From: Geodermatophilus ruber
GTDB taxonomy: Bacteria > Actinomycetota > Actinomycetes > Mycobacteriales > Geodermatophilaceae
Assembly: GCF_900114385.1 (NCBI RefSeq)
Contig: NZ_FOSW01000009.1
Location: 124,001 to 188,000 of the forward strand
Length of the DNA: 64,000 nt
Direction: 5' to 3'
Of this stretch, positions 24,296-34,266 are shown in pieces; positions within the stretch are counted from its first letter, which is position 1, and each line of letters starts with the position of its first letter. A model generated the notes under the pieces. It was not told the DNA's origin and made no database searches. It saw only the letters and a list, made by a program, of their open reading frames with translations. The translations under genes and the position numbers were made by a program.

Positions 24296-24511
24296 TCAGA
24301 CGCCGACCTGCCGCGGGGAGGTGCTGAACACCTGCCGCCGGACCTGCGCGACGGCCCGGCCCGCGAAGAGGACGGCGACGACCGGCCCGAGCACCTTCCA
24401 GACCGTCGCGGCGTCCCAGGCGAGCGGGAGCACCCCGAGGACGACGACGATCAGCGCGGTGTTCGCGAGGGTGTGCGCCAGCGGGCTGCCGGCGGGCGTG
24501 CGCTCCTGCAT
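24296..24511 (-). CDS. Small hypothetical membrane protein (71 aa)
   Basis: Predicted protein with two hydrophobic segments (LANTALIVVVLGVLPLAW, VWKVLGPVVAVLFAGRA) and a basic C-terminal tail. ATG 24511 has no strong ribosome site. The gene ends exactly at the shared terminator and lies between permease 2 and the arsenic island. I do not recognise the family. Confidence 0.55.
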   Translation of the reverse strand: MQERTPAGSPLAHTLANTALIVVVLGVLPLAWDAATVWKVLGPVVAVLFAGRAVAQVRRQVFSTSPRQVGV

Positions 24512-24584
24512 GAGGTCAGTGTCACCCCGGGGTTTCCCTCGCCGGCGCCACGAAGCCGCGGGCCGGACGCGGGTGTGGCGAGGG

Positions 24585-24995
24585 TCACCCCCGTGCGGGT
24601 GACAGCTCCGCCAGCAGGGCCCGCACGCGCCGCTCGATCTCGTCGCGGATCGGGCGGACGGCGTCGACCCCCTTGCCCGCCGGGTCGGCCAGGGGCCAGT
24701 CCAGGTAGCGCTTCCCGGGGTAGACCGGGCAGGCGTCGCCGCAGCCCATCGTGATGACGACGTCGGAGGTCGCCACGGCGTCCGTGGTCAGGACCCTCGG
24801 CTGCTGGTCGCCGATGTCGATGCCGACCTCGGCCATCGCCTCGACCGCGGCGGGGTTCACCCGATCGGCGGGCAGCGAGCCGGCCGAGCGCACCTCGACC
24901 GCGTCCCCCGCGAGGGAGCGCAGCCAGCCGGCCGCCATCTGGGAGCGGCCGGCGTTGTGCACGCAGACGAACAGCACGCTGGGTCGATCGCTCAT
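24585..24995 (-). CDS. arsC: Arsenate reductase ArsC, low-molecular-weight phosphatase type (136 aa)
   Basis: Cytoplasmic arsenate reductase of the phosphatase-like fold. The P-loop C-x5-R is C11VHNAGR17, and candidate shuttle cysteines are C85 and C89 in MGCGDACPVYPGK, followed by YLDWPLADPAGK. The latter motif is that of thioredoxin- or mycothiol/mycoredoxin-linked ArsC; which thiol is used here is not shown by sequence. ATG 24995 overlaps the acr3 stop (ATGA). Last gene of the arsR-acr3-arsC operon; reduces arsenate to arsenite for export by ACR3. Confidence 0.92.
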   Translation of the reverse strand: MSDRPSVLFVCVHNAGRSQMAAGWLRSLAGDAVEVRSAGSLPADRVNPAAVEAMAEVGIDIGDQQPRVLTTDAVATSDVVITMGCGDACPVYPGKRYLDWPLADPAGKGVDAVRPIRDEIERRVRALLAELSPARG

Positions 24996-26089
24996 CGGAG
25001 GACCTCCTCGGCGGGGAACCAGCGGCGCCGTGCCGCCAGTGCGACGTGGACCAGCGCGACCAGGACCGGGACCTCGATCAGCGGGCCGACGACGCCGGCC
25101 AGCGCCTGGCCGCTGGTGACGCCGAAGGTGCCGATGGCGACGGCGATGGCCAGCTCGAAGTTGTTGCCGGCGGCGGTGAACGCGAGCGTGGCGGTCTTCG
25201 CGTAGCCCAGCTGCAGCCGCCGGCCGAGCAGGAACGAGCCGCCGAACATGAGGGCGAAGTAGGCCAGCAGCGGGACGGCGATGCGGGCGACGTCCCAGGG
25301 CCGGGAGGTGATCGCGCCCCCCTGCAGGGCGAAGAGCATGACGATGGTGAACAGCAGCCCGTAGAGGGCGACCGGGCCGATGCGCGGCAGGAACCGGCCC
25401 TCGTACCAGTCGCGGCCCTGCGCCCGCTCGCCGAGCGTGCGGGTCAGGAAGCCGGCCAGCAGCGGGATGCCGAGGAAGACCAGCACCGAGCCGGCGATCG
25501 CCCACACGCTGAAGTCCGTCGACGTGGTCGACAGCCCCAGCCAGCCCGGCAGCACCTGCAGGTAGAACCAGCCCAGCGCGGCGAAGGCGAGGATCTGGAA
25601 GACCGAGTTGATCGCGACCAGCACCACGGCGGCCTCGCGGTCGCCGCAGGACAGGTCGTTCCAGATCAGCACCATCGCGATGCAGCGGGCCAGGCCGACG
25701 ATGATCAACCCGGTCCGGTACTCGGGCTGGCCGGGCAGCAGCAGCCAGGCGAGGGCGAACATCAGCGCCGGCCCGACCAGCCAGTTGAGCACCACGCTGG
25801 CGACCATCAGCGTGCGGTCGCCGGTGACCCGGTCCAGTTCGGAGTACCGGACCTTCGCCAGCACCGGGTACATCATCAGGACCAGCCCGATCGCGATCGG
25901 CAGGCTGACGTTGCCGATCTCCACCGCCGACAGCGCGTCGTCCAGGCCGGGCACCAGCCGGCCCAGCAGCAGGCCCGCTGCCATGGCCGCGACGATCCAG
26001 ACGGGCAGCAGCCGGTCGAGGGTGGACAGCCGCTGCAGGACGGGTGCCTCGGCGCCGGCGACCCCGGTCTCGCGGACGGCGTCGCTCAC
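24992..26089 (-). CDS. acr3: Arsenite efflux transporter ACR3 (365 aa)
   Basis: Arsenite exporter of the ACR3 (bile acid/BART) family with ten predicted membrane helices. The conserved helix-4 cysteine lies in GLARCIAMVLIWNDLSCGD; MMYPVLAKVRY and AAGNNFELAIAVAIGTFG are further ACR3 signatures. GTG 26089 overlaps the arsR stop and the end overlaps the arsC start, so all three genes are coupled. Acts in the cytoplasmic membrane to expel arsenite made by ArsC. Confidence 0.95.
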   Translation of the reverse strand: MSDAVRETGVAGAEAPVLQRLSTLDRLLPVWIVAAMAAGLLLGRLVPGLDDALSAVEIGNVSLPIAIGLVLMMYPVLAKVRYSELDRVTGDRTLMVASVVLNWLVGPALMFALAWLLLPGQPEYRTGLIIVGLARCIAMVLIWNDLSCGDREAAVVLVAINSVFQILAFAALGWFYLQVLPGWLGLSTTSTDFSVWAIAGSVLVFLGIPLLAGFLTRTLGERAQGRDWYEGRFLPRIGPVALYGLLFTIVMLFALQGGAITSRPWDVARIAVPLLAYFALMFGGSFLLGRRLQLGYAKTATLAFTAAGNNFELAIAVAIGTFGVTSGQALAGVVGPLIEVPVLVALVHVALAARRRWFPAEEVLR

Positions 26090-26424
26090 GCGAGCGCCGG
26101 CATCTCGAAGAGGTTCGCGACGGCGGTCAGCGCCTCGCGCCGCACCGCGTAGTAGACCCATACGCCGCGCTTCTCCCGGTCGAGCAGGCCGGCGGAGTGC
26201 AGCACCTTGAGGTGGTGGCTGATGGTCGCCTGGGTCAGGTCGAAGGCGTCGTTCAGGTCGCAGACGCAGGCCTCCCCGGTGGCGCTGGAGGCGATCAGGC
26301 TGACCAGCCGCAGCCGCACCGGGTCGGCGAGCGCCTTGAGCAGGGGAGCGACCCGCTCGGCCTGCTCCGCGGACATCGCCGTGCCGGTCAGCGGCGTGCA
26401 GCACGCCAGGCCGGGGTCGCTCAT
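26086..26424 (-). CDS. arsR: Arsenic-responsive repressor ArsR (112 aa)
   Basis: Winged-helix repressor of the ArsR/SmtB family. The metalloid site is probably Cys-x-Cys in GEACVCDLNDAF, with extra cysteines near the N-terminus (LACC). The recognition helix is TQATISHHLKVLHSAGL. ATG 26424 is preceded by GAGGAG and lies about 30 bp after the predicted -10 element, favouring it over the in-frame ATG at 26448. It leads the arsR-acr3-arsC operon and would repress it until arsenite binds. Confidence 0.92.
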   Translation of the reverse strand: MSDPGLACCTPLTGTAMSAEQAERVAPLLKALADPVRLRLVSLIASSATGEACVCDLNDAFDLTQATISHHLKVLHSAGLLDREKRGVWVYYAVRREALTAVANLFEMPALA

Positions 26425-26456
26425 CGTCGTCTCCTCGGGTGCGGACATCGGTGCAG

Positions 26457-26484
26457 ATCATAACGACAGCCATCGTATTGACAA
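26457..26484 (-). promoter_or_regulatory. Promoter of arsR operon
   Basis: On the minus strand TTGTCA (26484-26479), a 16-base spacer and TATGAT (26462-26457) form a good sigma-70-type promoter for arsR. CATCG and CGATG half-sites around it (about 26471-26492) may be the ArsR operator. The region is shared with the divergent arsI-like gene. Confidence 0.7.
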
Positions 26485-26560
26485 GCATCGATGTCTTGTG
26501 GTGGGTTCGTGGCCATCGACGCCCGTCGATGTCTGACAGCCAGAGCCCAGGAGGCCCACC

Positions 26561-27001
26561 ATGTCCCGCGTCCAGCTCGCCCTCCGCGTCGCCGACCTCG
26601 ACGCCGCCGTCGACTTCTACGCCCGGCTGTTCGGCGCCGTCCCGGCCAAGCGCCGCCCCGGCTACGCGAACTTCGCCCTCGCCGAGCCGCCGTTGAAGCT
26701 GGTCCTGCTGGAGGGCGCGCCCGGCGAGGCCACCCGCATGGACCACCTCGGCGTCGAGGTGGGCTCCCCCGAGGAGGTCGGCGCGGCCACCGCGCGACTG
26801 GCCGATGCCGGCCTGGCCACCCGCGTCGAGGAGAACACCACCTGCTGCTACGCCGTCCAGGACAAGGTCTGGGTGACCGGGCCGGGCGGGGAGCCGTGGG
26901 AGGTCTACGCGGTCACCGGTGACGACCGTCCCGAGCTGGAGGGGGAGAAGGCGCTCGAGCGTTCAGCGGTCGGCGGCGACGGCGGCTGCTGCGCCTCCTG
27001 A
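26561..27001 (+). CDS. arsI: ArsI-type C-As lyase (vicinal oxygen chelate family, 146 aa)
   Basis: Glyoxalase-fold dioxygenase related to ArsI, which cleaves the carbon-arsenic bond of trivalent organoarsenicals. The iron ligands expected from ArsI are present as Gln5, His62 (MDHLGVEV) and Glu114 (WEVY), and the vicinal cysteine pair that binds arsenic is C95-C96 in NTTCCYAVQDKVWV. The C-terminus ends GGCCAS, a further possible metalloid-binding pair. Divergent from arsR and likely under the same control. Older annotations call the family cadmium-induced CadI; the ars context favours ArsI. Confidence 0.87.
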   Translation: MSRVQLALRVADLDAAVDFYARLFGAVPAKRRPGYANFALAEPPLKLVLLEGAPGEATRMDHLGVEVGSPEEVGAATARLADAGLATRVEENTTCCYAVQDKVWVTGPGGEPWEVYAVTGDDRPELEGEKALERSAVGGDGGCCAS

Positions 27002-27059
27002 GCGCCCCGAGTGCTACGAACGCCGAGTTCGCAGGGCACGACGACAGCGAGGGGGTGCC

Positions 27060-28001
27060 GTGGATCTCGACGAGGTCGCCGACGAGCTCTACGAGGTGCC
27101 GCCCGAGGAGTTCACCGCCCTCCGCAAGCAGCGCCAGGACGACGCCCGCGCCGAAGGCGACCGGGCGCTGGCCAGGGCGGTGGGCGGACTGCCCAAGCCC
27201 TCGACGGCGGCGTGGGTCTGCAACCTGCTCGTGCGGGAGCACCGCGACGAGATCGCGTCCCTCGTCGAGCTCGGCGGCCTGCTCCGGGAGGCGCAGGAGA
27301 ACCTGGCCGGGGACCAGCTGCGGGCGCTCAACCGCCAGCGCTCCCAGCTGCTGGCCGCCCTCGTCCGGCAGGCCGCGGCCCTGGCCCGCGAGCGCGACCA
27401 CCGCGTGAGCAGCTCCGTCGAGGCCCAGGTGGAGGACACGCTGCGCGCCGCGCTGGCCGACCGCGAGGCCGGCGAGGCGCTGCTCACCGGCCGGCTCACC
27501 TCGCCGATGTCCTACAGCGGCCTGGGGACGACGGGCGCGCGGCCGGTCCTGCGGCTGGTCCCCCCGCCGCAGCCGGAGAGGACGGCGCCAGCCACCCGGC
27601 GCGGCACGGGCGCGGCCGAGCGCCGGCGGCGTCGGGAGGAGGAGGCCCGGCGGGTCGCGGAGGAGGAGGCCCGGCGGGTCGCGGAGGAGGAGCGGCAGCG
27701 TCGGCTCGAGGACGCCCGGCGCGCGGCCGAGGAGGCCACCGCGGTCGCTGCGGAGACCCGGGCCTCGGCGGAGGAGGAGCGGCACCGGGTCGACGACCTC
27801 GATGCCCGCCGGGCCGACCTCCAGGCGCGGGTCGGGGAGCTGGCCGACGAGCTGGCCCGCGCGGAGCACGAGGCCGCCGAGGTGGCCGAGGAGCTCCAGC
27901 GCGCCGAGCGGCACCGCCGTACCGCCGAGCGGCGGGCCGGCGAGGCGGTCGCCGCCCGCGACCGCGCCGTCGCCGCACTGCGCGCGCTGGAGGAGGGATG
28001 A
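27060..28001 (+). CDS. Coiled-coil hypothetical protein (313 aa)
   Basis: Actinobacterial protein of unknown function. Residues 1-150 are a helical domain with EVPPEEFTALRKQRQDDAR and LPKPSTAAWVCNLLVREH, a pattern I have seen in uncharacterised actinobacterial proteins. Residues 185-310 are a long charged coiled coil rich in Glu/Arg/Ala. An exact 24-bp tandem duplication lies within it. GTG 27060 is preceded by GAGGGGG. The gene begins 58 bp after arsI on the same strand, but no functional link is evident. Confidence 0.75.
   Translation: MDLDEVADELYEVPPEEFTALRKQRQDDARAEGDRALARAVGGLPKPSTAAWVCNLLVREHRDEIASLVELGGLLREAQENLAGDQLRALNRQRSQLLAALVRQAAALARERDHRVSSSVEAQVEDTLRAALADREAGEALLTGRLTSPMSYSGLGTTGARPVLRLVPPPQPERTAPATRRGTGAAERRRRREEEARRVAEEEARRVAEEERQRRLEDARRAAEEATAVAAETRASAEEERHRVDDLDARRADLQARVGELADELARAEHEAAEVAEELQRAERHRRTAERRAGEAVAARDRAVAALRALEEG
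27636..27683 (+). repeat. Exact 24-bp tandem duplication inside coiled coil
   Basis: Two identical 24-bp units (27636-27659, 27660-27683) encode EEEARRVA twice. In-frame, so the coiled coil is lengthened by eight residues without disruption. Confidence 0.9.
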
Positions 28002-28072
28002 GCCGGATTCCCTTGCCCGCCGGGGGACCGGGGCCGACACTCTCGCACGACCGCAGTCGGCGAGGAGATCAC

Positions 28073-28414
28073 GTGCGCGAAGCCCAGGAACCGGCGACCG
28101 AGGGCACCCCGGCCGACCACGCCCGCAGCGGCGCCGACGTCGCCGAGGCGATCGAGGCCGCCGAGCGGGGCAGCTCCGTGCAGGAGGTGCACGACCGGGG
28201 GACGGAGGCGGCGCCCGGCTCGGCGCCGGTGGAGCAGGCGGCGGGCGACCCGGAGATGACCGAGGGCCAGGTCGTGCTCGGGGAGGGTGCCGCGAGCGGG
28301 AGCGCCGGCTCCGGGCCGGCCGCGCCCGAAGGGGTCTCCGGCGGGCGGCAGTCGGTGCAGGGAGCCCGCGCGTCGGACCGCGCCGCCGCCGAGCCGGAGG
28401 AGGACCCGGCGTAG
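28073..28414 (+). CDS. Small acidic hypothetical protein (113 aa)
   Basis: Predicted soluble, Glu/Ala/Gly-rich and probably disordered protein without recognised domains. A short possible helix, GADVAEAIEAAERGSSVQEV, lies at residues 19-38. GTG 28073 is preceded by GAGGAGA, the best argument for translation. It follows the coiled-coil gene by 71 bp and converges on the LysR gene. Confidence 0.55.
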   Translation: MREAQEPATEGTPADHARSGADVAEAIEAAERGSSVQEVHDRGTEAAPGSAPVEQAAGDPEMTEGQVVLGEGAASGSAGSGPAAPEGVSGGRQSVQGARASDRAAAEPEEDPA

Positions 28415-28460
28415 GGGACCCGGCGGCCGGCGCGGCCCTCGACGTGCGGCGGTGCGGTGC

Positions 28461-29435
28461 TCAGCTGTTGCTCCACAGCTCCACCCGCACGGTGGGCCGG
28501 GCGCGGTCCCGCGGGGCCCGGCCGGCCAGCAGCGCGCTGGTCGCCTCCGGCGTGGTGAGGAACCGCTGCAGCGCCGTCGCCGCGGGGACCGCCCGCCCCT
28601 CGCCGGGCACCCCGCTCCACCACATCCCGGTCACCGGCGTGCCCTCCACCGCCAGCCGCACCAGCACCCCGGAGCGCAGGTCGTCACGGACGGCGTGGCC
28701 CAGGGCGAGCAGCACGCCGGCGCCGGCGCGGGCCGCGGCCAGCGCGGCCGCCTCGCTGGGCAGCCGCTGCACGTCCAGGGACCTACCCGCCCGCCCCCGC
28801 TCCGCGCGCTCGGCCCAGCGCCGCTCCTCGGTGCCCGGCTCCCACCCGGCGGGCCCGGTCAGGCAGGGGTGCCGGCCCAGTGCCGCCACGCTCAGCCGGC
28901 CCCGCCCGGCCAGCGGGTGGCCGGGAGCGGCCACGACCAGCCGCTGGTAGCGCAGGAACGGCACCGCCGCGATCGCCTGCCCCGGTGCCGGGACCGGCCG
29001 GGCGCCGAGCACGACGTCGGCCGCGTCCTCGGCCAGCGCGGCGGAGGTCGCCGCGGCCGGCCCGACGGCGAGGTCCAGCTCGGTGCGCGGCGCCCGCCGC
29101 GTGAAGGCCTCGAGCAGCGTGCCGGCGACGTGCTCGGCGCAGGCCGCGGTGGCCAGCACGCGCAGCCGCCGGGTGGTCGCGGCCTGGGTCACCTCGCGCC
29201 GGGTGCGGTCGGCCATCCGGACCAGCTCCCGGGCCCGCGCGGCCAGCGCCCGCCCGCCCTCGGTCAGCTCGATCCCGCCGGCCGCGCGCCGGAACAGCGG
29301 GTCGCCGAGGTCGGCCCGCAGCGCCGCCATCGCCGCCGAGACCGCCGGCTCGCTCACCCCCAGGGCGGCCGCCGCCGCCCGCAGGGAACCCAGCTCGGCC
29401 ACCAGCGCGAACGTGCGCAGCTGGGTGAACGTCAC
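28461..29435 (-). CDS. LysR-family regulator of the cox locus (324 aa)
   Basis: LysR-type regulator: N-terminal winged HTH (TQLRTFALVAELGSLRAAAA, VSEPAVSAAMAALRADLG, residues 4-45) and a C-terminal periplasmic-binding-like sensor domain. GTG 29435 is chosen because the family start (xTFxQLRTF) falls there. Divergent from coxMSL, with an inverted repeat in between, the usual layout for a LysR regulator acting on a neighbouring operon. LysR proteins also accompany cox genes in mycobacteria. CO sensing itself is not implied by the sequence. Confidence 0.85.
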   Translation of the reverse strand: MTFTQLRTFALVAELGSLRAAAAALGVSEPAVSAAMAALRADLGDPLFRRAAGGIELTEGGRALAARARELVRMADRTRREVTQAATTRRLRVLATAACAEHVAGTLLEAFTRRAPRTELDLAVGPAAATSAALAEDAADVVLGARPVPAPGQAIAAVPFLRYQRLVVAAPGHPLAGRGRLSVAALGRHPCLTGPAGWEPGTEERRWAERAERGRAGRSLDVQRLPSEAAALAAARAGAGVLLALGHAVRDDLRSGVLVRLAVEGTPVTGMWWSGVPGEGRAVPAATALQRFLTTPEATSALLAGRAPRDRARPTVRVELWSNS

Positions 29436-29448
29436 GGTGTCCCGCCCT

Positions 29449-29466
29449 GATAAGGGGTTGCTTATC
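29449..29466. promoter_or_regulatory. Candidate LysR operator, GATAAG-N6-CTTATC
   Basis: Perfect inverted repeat of 6-bp arms, AT-rich in a GC-rich setting, immediately before the LysR start and 88 bp before coxM. It fits the interrupted dyad of LysR binding sites (T-N11-A type). Confidence 0.65.
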
Positions 29467-29553
29467 GGGATGTTGACGGAGGTCGGGCGCAGGGACAAGC
29501 TCCTGCGCCACCAGGGGCCCCGGCGTCGCGGCCCCCATGCCGGAGGAGTCACC

Positions 29554-30447
29554 GTGCAGGTACCGGCCCCCTTCGAGTACGCGCGGGCGACCAGCGTCGC
29601 CGACGCGCTGGAGCTGCTGGAACGGCACGGGCCGGAGGCCCGCGTCCTCGCCGGCGGGCACAGCCTGCTCCCGATGATGAAGCTGCGGCTGGCCCGGCCC
29701 GACTGGCTCATCGACCTGGGCGACCTCGCCGAGCTGCGCCACCTCATCCGGGACGGCGACTGGCTGCGGGTCGGCGCGCTCACCACGCACGCCGACCTGC
29801 TCGCCTCCGCGCAGGTCGGGCGGCTGCTGCCGATCGTGCACGACGCGGAGCGGGTGATCGCCGACCCCGTCGTCCGCAACCGCGGCACGATCGGCGGCTC
29901 GCTGGGCCAGGCCGACCCGGCCGAGGACCTCAGCACCGTCTGCGACGTGCTGCGCGCCCGGGTGGTCATCACCGGCCGGGCCGGCGAGCGGGTGATCGGG
30001 ATGGAGGAGTTCCACCGCGGCCCCTACGAGACCGCCTGCGAGCAGCACGAGCTGATCACCGAGGTCCGCTTCCCGGTCCGGCCGCGCTCGGGCAGCGCCT
30101 ACGAGAAGGTCGAGCGCCGCGTCGGGGACTGGGCGGTCGCCGCCGCCGGGGCCGCGCTCGTCCTCGCCGACGACGGCACGATCGCCGACGCGAGCATCGG
30201 GCTGACCGCCCTGGGGCTCTCGGGCCTGGCCACCGACGCCGCCGCGGTGCTGCTCGGCACCCACCCCAGCGAGGAGGTGTTCGCCGAGGCGGGCCGGCTG
30301 GCCGCCGCGGCCAGCTCCCCGGTCGAGGACCAGCGCGGCCCGGTCGACTACAAGCGTCACCTCGCCGAGGAGCTCACCCGCCGGGTGCTCCGTTCCGCCG
30401 CCGAGCGCGCCGGCGCCGGTGCCCTCACCGCCGTCCAGGGAGGCTGA
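29554..30447 (+). CDS. coxM: Aerobic CO dehydrogenase medium (FAD) subunit CoxM (297 aa)
   Basis: FAD-binding subunit of the molybdenum hydroxylase complex. Motifs: [17 protein letters not shown] (FAD pyrophosphate binding) and [14 protein letters not shown] (second flavin motif). It passes electrons from the CoxS clusters to the quinone pool. GTG 29554 is preceded by GGAGGAG. Order M-S-L is the classic form I CODH order. It starts two bases before coxS (30450), so the three subunits are co-translated. Confidence 0.92.
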   Translation: MQVPAPFEYARATSVADALELLERHGPEARVLAGGHSLLPMMKLRLARPDWLIDLGDLAELRHLIRDGDWLRVGALTTHADLLASAQVGRLLPIVHDAERVIADPVVRNRGTIGGSLGQADPAEDLSTVCDVLRARVVITGRAGERVIGMEEFHRGPYETACEQHELITEVRFPVRPRSGSAYEKVERRVGDWAVAAAGAALVLADDGTIADASIGLTALGLSGLATDAAAVLLGTHPSEEVFAEAGRLAAAASSPVEDQRGPVDYKRHLAEELTRRVLRSAAERAGAGALTAVQGG

Positions 30448-30449
30448 GC

Positions 30450-30925
30450 ATGCAGGTCACCATGACCGTCAACGGGGCCGAGGTCACCCGCGACGTCGAA
30501 CCCCGGTTGCTGCTCGTGCACTTCCTGCGCGACACCCTGGGCCTGACCGGCACCCACTGGGGCTGCGACACCAGCAACTGCGGCACCTGCGTCGTCCTCG
30601 TCGACGGCGTCCCGGTGAAGTCGTGCACCGCGCTGGCGGCCATGACCTCCGGGCACGAGGTGCGCACCGTCGAGGGGCTGGCCGACGGCGCCGCGCTCGA
30701 CCCGGTCCAGCAGGGCTTCATGGAGGAGCACGGCCTGCAGTGCGGGTTCTGCACCCCCGGGATGATGCTGACCGCCCGGGCGCTGCTGGACCGCAACCCC
30801 GATCCCGACGAGGCCGAGATCCGCGAGGCGATCTCCGGTCAGATCTGCCGCTGCACCGGCTACGCGACGATCGTCCGCGCCGTCCGCTGGGCGGCCGCCC
30901 ACCCCGCCACCGAGGAGGTGCGGGC

Positions 30926-30929
<4 letters not shown>
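30450..30929 (+). CDS. coxS: Aerobic CO dehydrogenase small (2x[2Fe-2S]) subunit CoxS (159 aa)
   Basis: Iron-sulfur subunit. The plant-type cluster is bound by C39, C44, C47 and C59 ([10 protein letters not shown]), the second cluster by cysteines in QCGFCTPG and QICRCTGY. Length 159 is usual. ATG 30450 lies two bases after the coxM stop, and its own stop overlaps the coxL GTG by 4 bp. Confidence 0.94.
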
Positions 30930-33319
<2,390 letters not shown>

Positions 33320-33323
33320 GGCC

Positions 33324-33368
33324 TGCGGAGTGGATTCGTCGGGGTTACGCCCACGGATCCACTCCGCA
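33324..33368. terminator. Hairpin after coxL (attenuator or mRNA-stabilising)
   Basis: Perfect 12-bp arms, TGCGGAGTGGAT and ATCCACTCCGCA, with a 21-base loop, between coxL and the XdhC-like gene. The next ribosome site (GGAAGGAGAG) follows directly. As the downstream genes belong to the same locus, it may reduce read-through so that maturation proteins are made in lower amounts than the subunits. Confidence 0.65.
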
Positions 33369-33381
33369 CGGAAGGAGAGAG

Positions 33382-34266
33382 ATGACCGTCGCCGAACGGG
33401 CCGAGGAGCTCGTGCGCTCGCGGGTGCCGTTCGTGCACGCCACCGTCGTGCGGGCGCAGCGGCCGGCCAGCGCGCACGCCGGCGACACCGCCGTCATCCG
33501 CTCCGACGGGGTCATCGACGGCTTCGTGGGCGGCACGTGCGCCGAGTCGTCGGTGCGGGAGTACGGCCTGATGGCGCTGTCGACCCGGGAGCCGCTGCTG
33601 CTCCGGATCGTCCCCGGGGAGCAGGTGCCGCAGGCGTCGGAGGAGGGCGCGGTCACCGTCGCCAACCCGTGCCTGTCCGGCGGCTCGGTGGAGATCTTCC
33701 TCGAGCCGCGGGTGCCCGCCCCGCGGATGCTGGTCGTGGGGGACAGCCCGATCGCCGAGGCGCTGGGCGCGCTCGGGGGTCCGCTCGGGTTCGCCGTCGA
33801 GCGCGTCGCGGGGGAGGACGCCGCCCCCTCGGCGGACGATGCCGCGCTGGTGGTGGCCTCGCACGGGCAGGGCGAGGAGCCCGCGCTGACCGCGGCGCTG
33901 CGGCTGGGCGTGCCCTACGTCGGGCTGATCGCCAGCCGGATCCGCGGCGCCGCGGTGCTGGCCGCCCTCGACGTGACCGACGAGCAGCGCTCCCGGGTGC
34001 GCAGCCCGGCCGGGCTGGACATCGGGGCGCGCACCGCGGGGGAGATCGCGCTGTCGGTGCTCGCGCAGCTCGTCGCCGAGCGGCGGGCTGCCGAGCGTCG
34101 TCCACCCCCACCCGCCCGCGCGGTCGACCCGGTGTGCGGCATGACCGTCGCCGCGGTCGGCGCCACCCCGCACGTGACCCTCGACGGGGTGAGTACCTGG
34201 TTCTGCGGCCCGGGCTGCCGCACCGCCTTCCTCGCCGACCCGGCCGGCCATGCCCCCGCCTCCTGA
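33382..34266 (+). CDS. XdhC/CoxI-family maturation protein fused to YHS domain (294 aa)
   Basis: XdhC/CoxI-like protein; relatives bind molybdenum cofactor and help insert it (XdhC) or assist CODH maturation. N-terminal XdhC domain: HATVVRAQRPASAHAGD, FVGGTCAESSVREY. A Rossmann-like part follows (VVGDSPIAEALGALGG, PYVGLIAS). Residues 249-290 are an added YHS-type domain with DPVCGM and WFCGPGCRTAF, cysteines that could bind copper or another metal. ATG 33382 is preceded by GGAAGGAGAG. The end overlaps coxD by 17 bp. Copper is part of the CODH site, so a metal-handling role is attractive but inferred. Confidence 0.82.
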   Translation: MTVAERAEELVRSRVPFVHATVVRAQRPASAHAGDTAVIRSDGVIDGFVGGTCAESSVREYGLMALSTREPLLLRIVPGEQVPQASEEGAVTVANPCLSGGSVEIFLEPRVPAPRMLVVGDSPIAEALGALGGPLGFAVERVAGEDAAPSADDAALVVASHGQGEEPALTAALRLGVPYVGLIASRIRGAAVLAALDVTDEQRSRVRSPAGLDIGARTAGEIALSVLAQLVAERRAAERRPPPPARAVDPVCGMTVAAVGATPHVTLDGVSTWFCGPGCRTAFLADPAGHAPAS

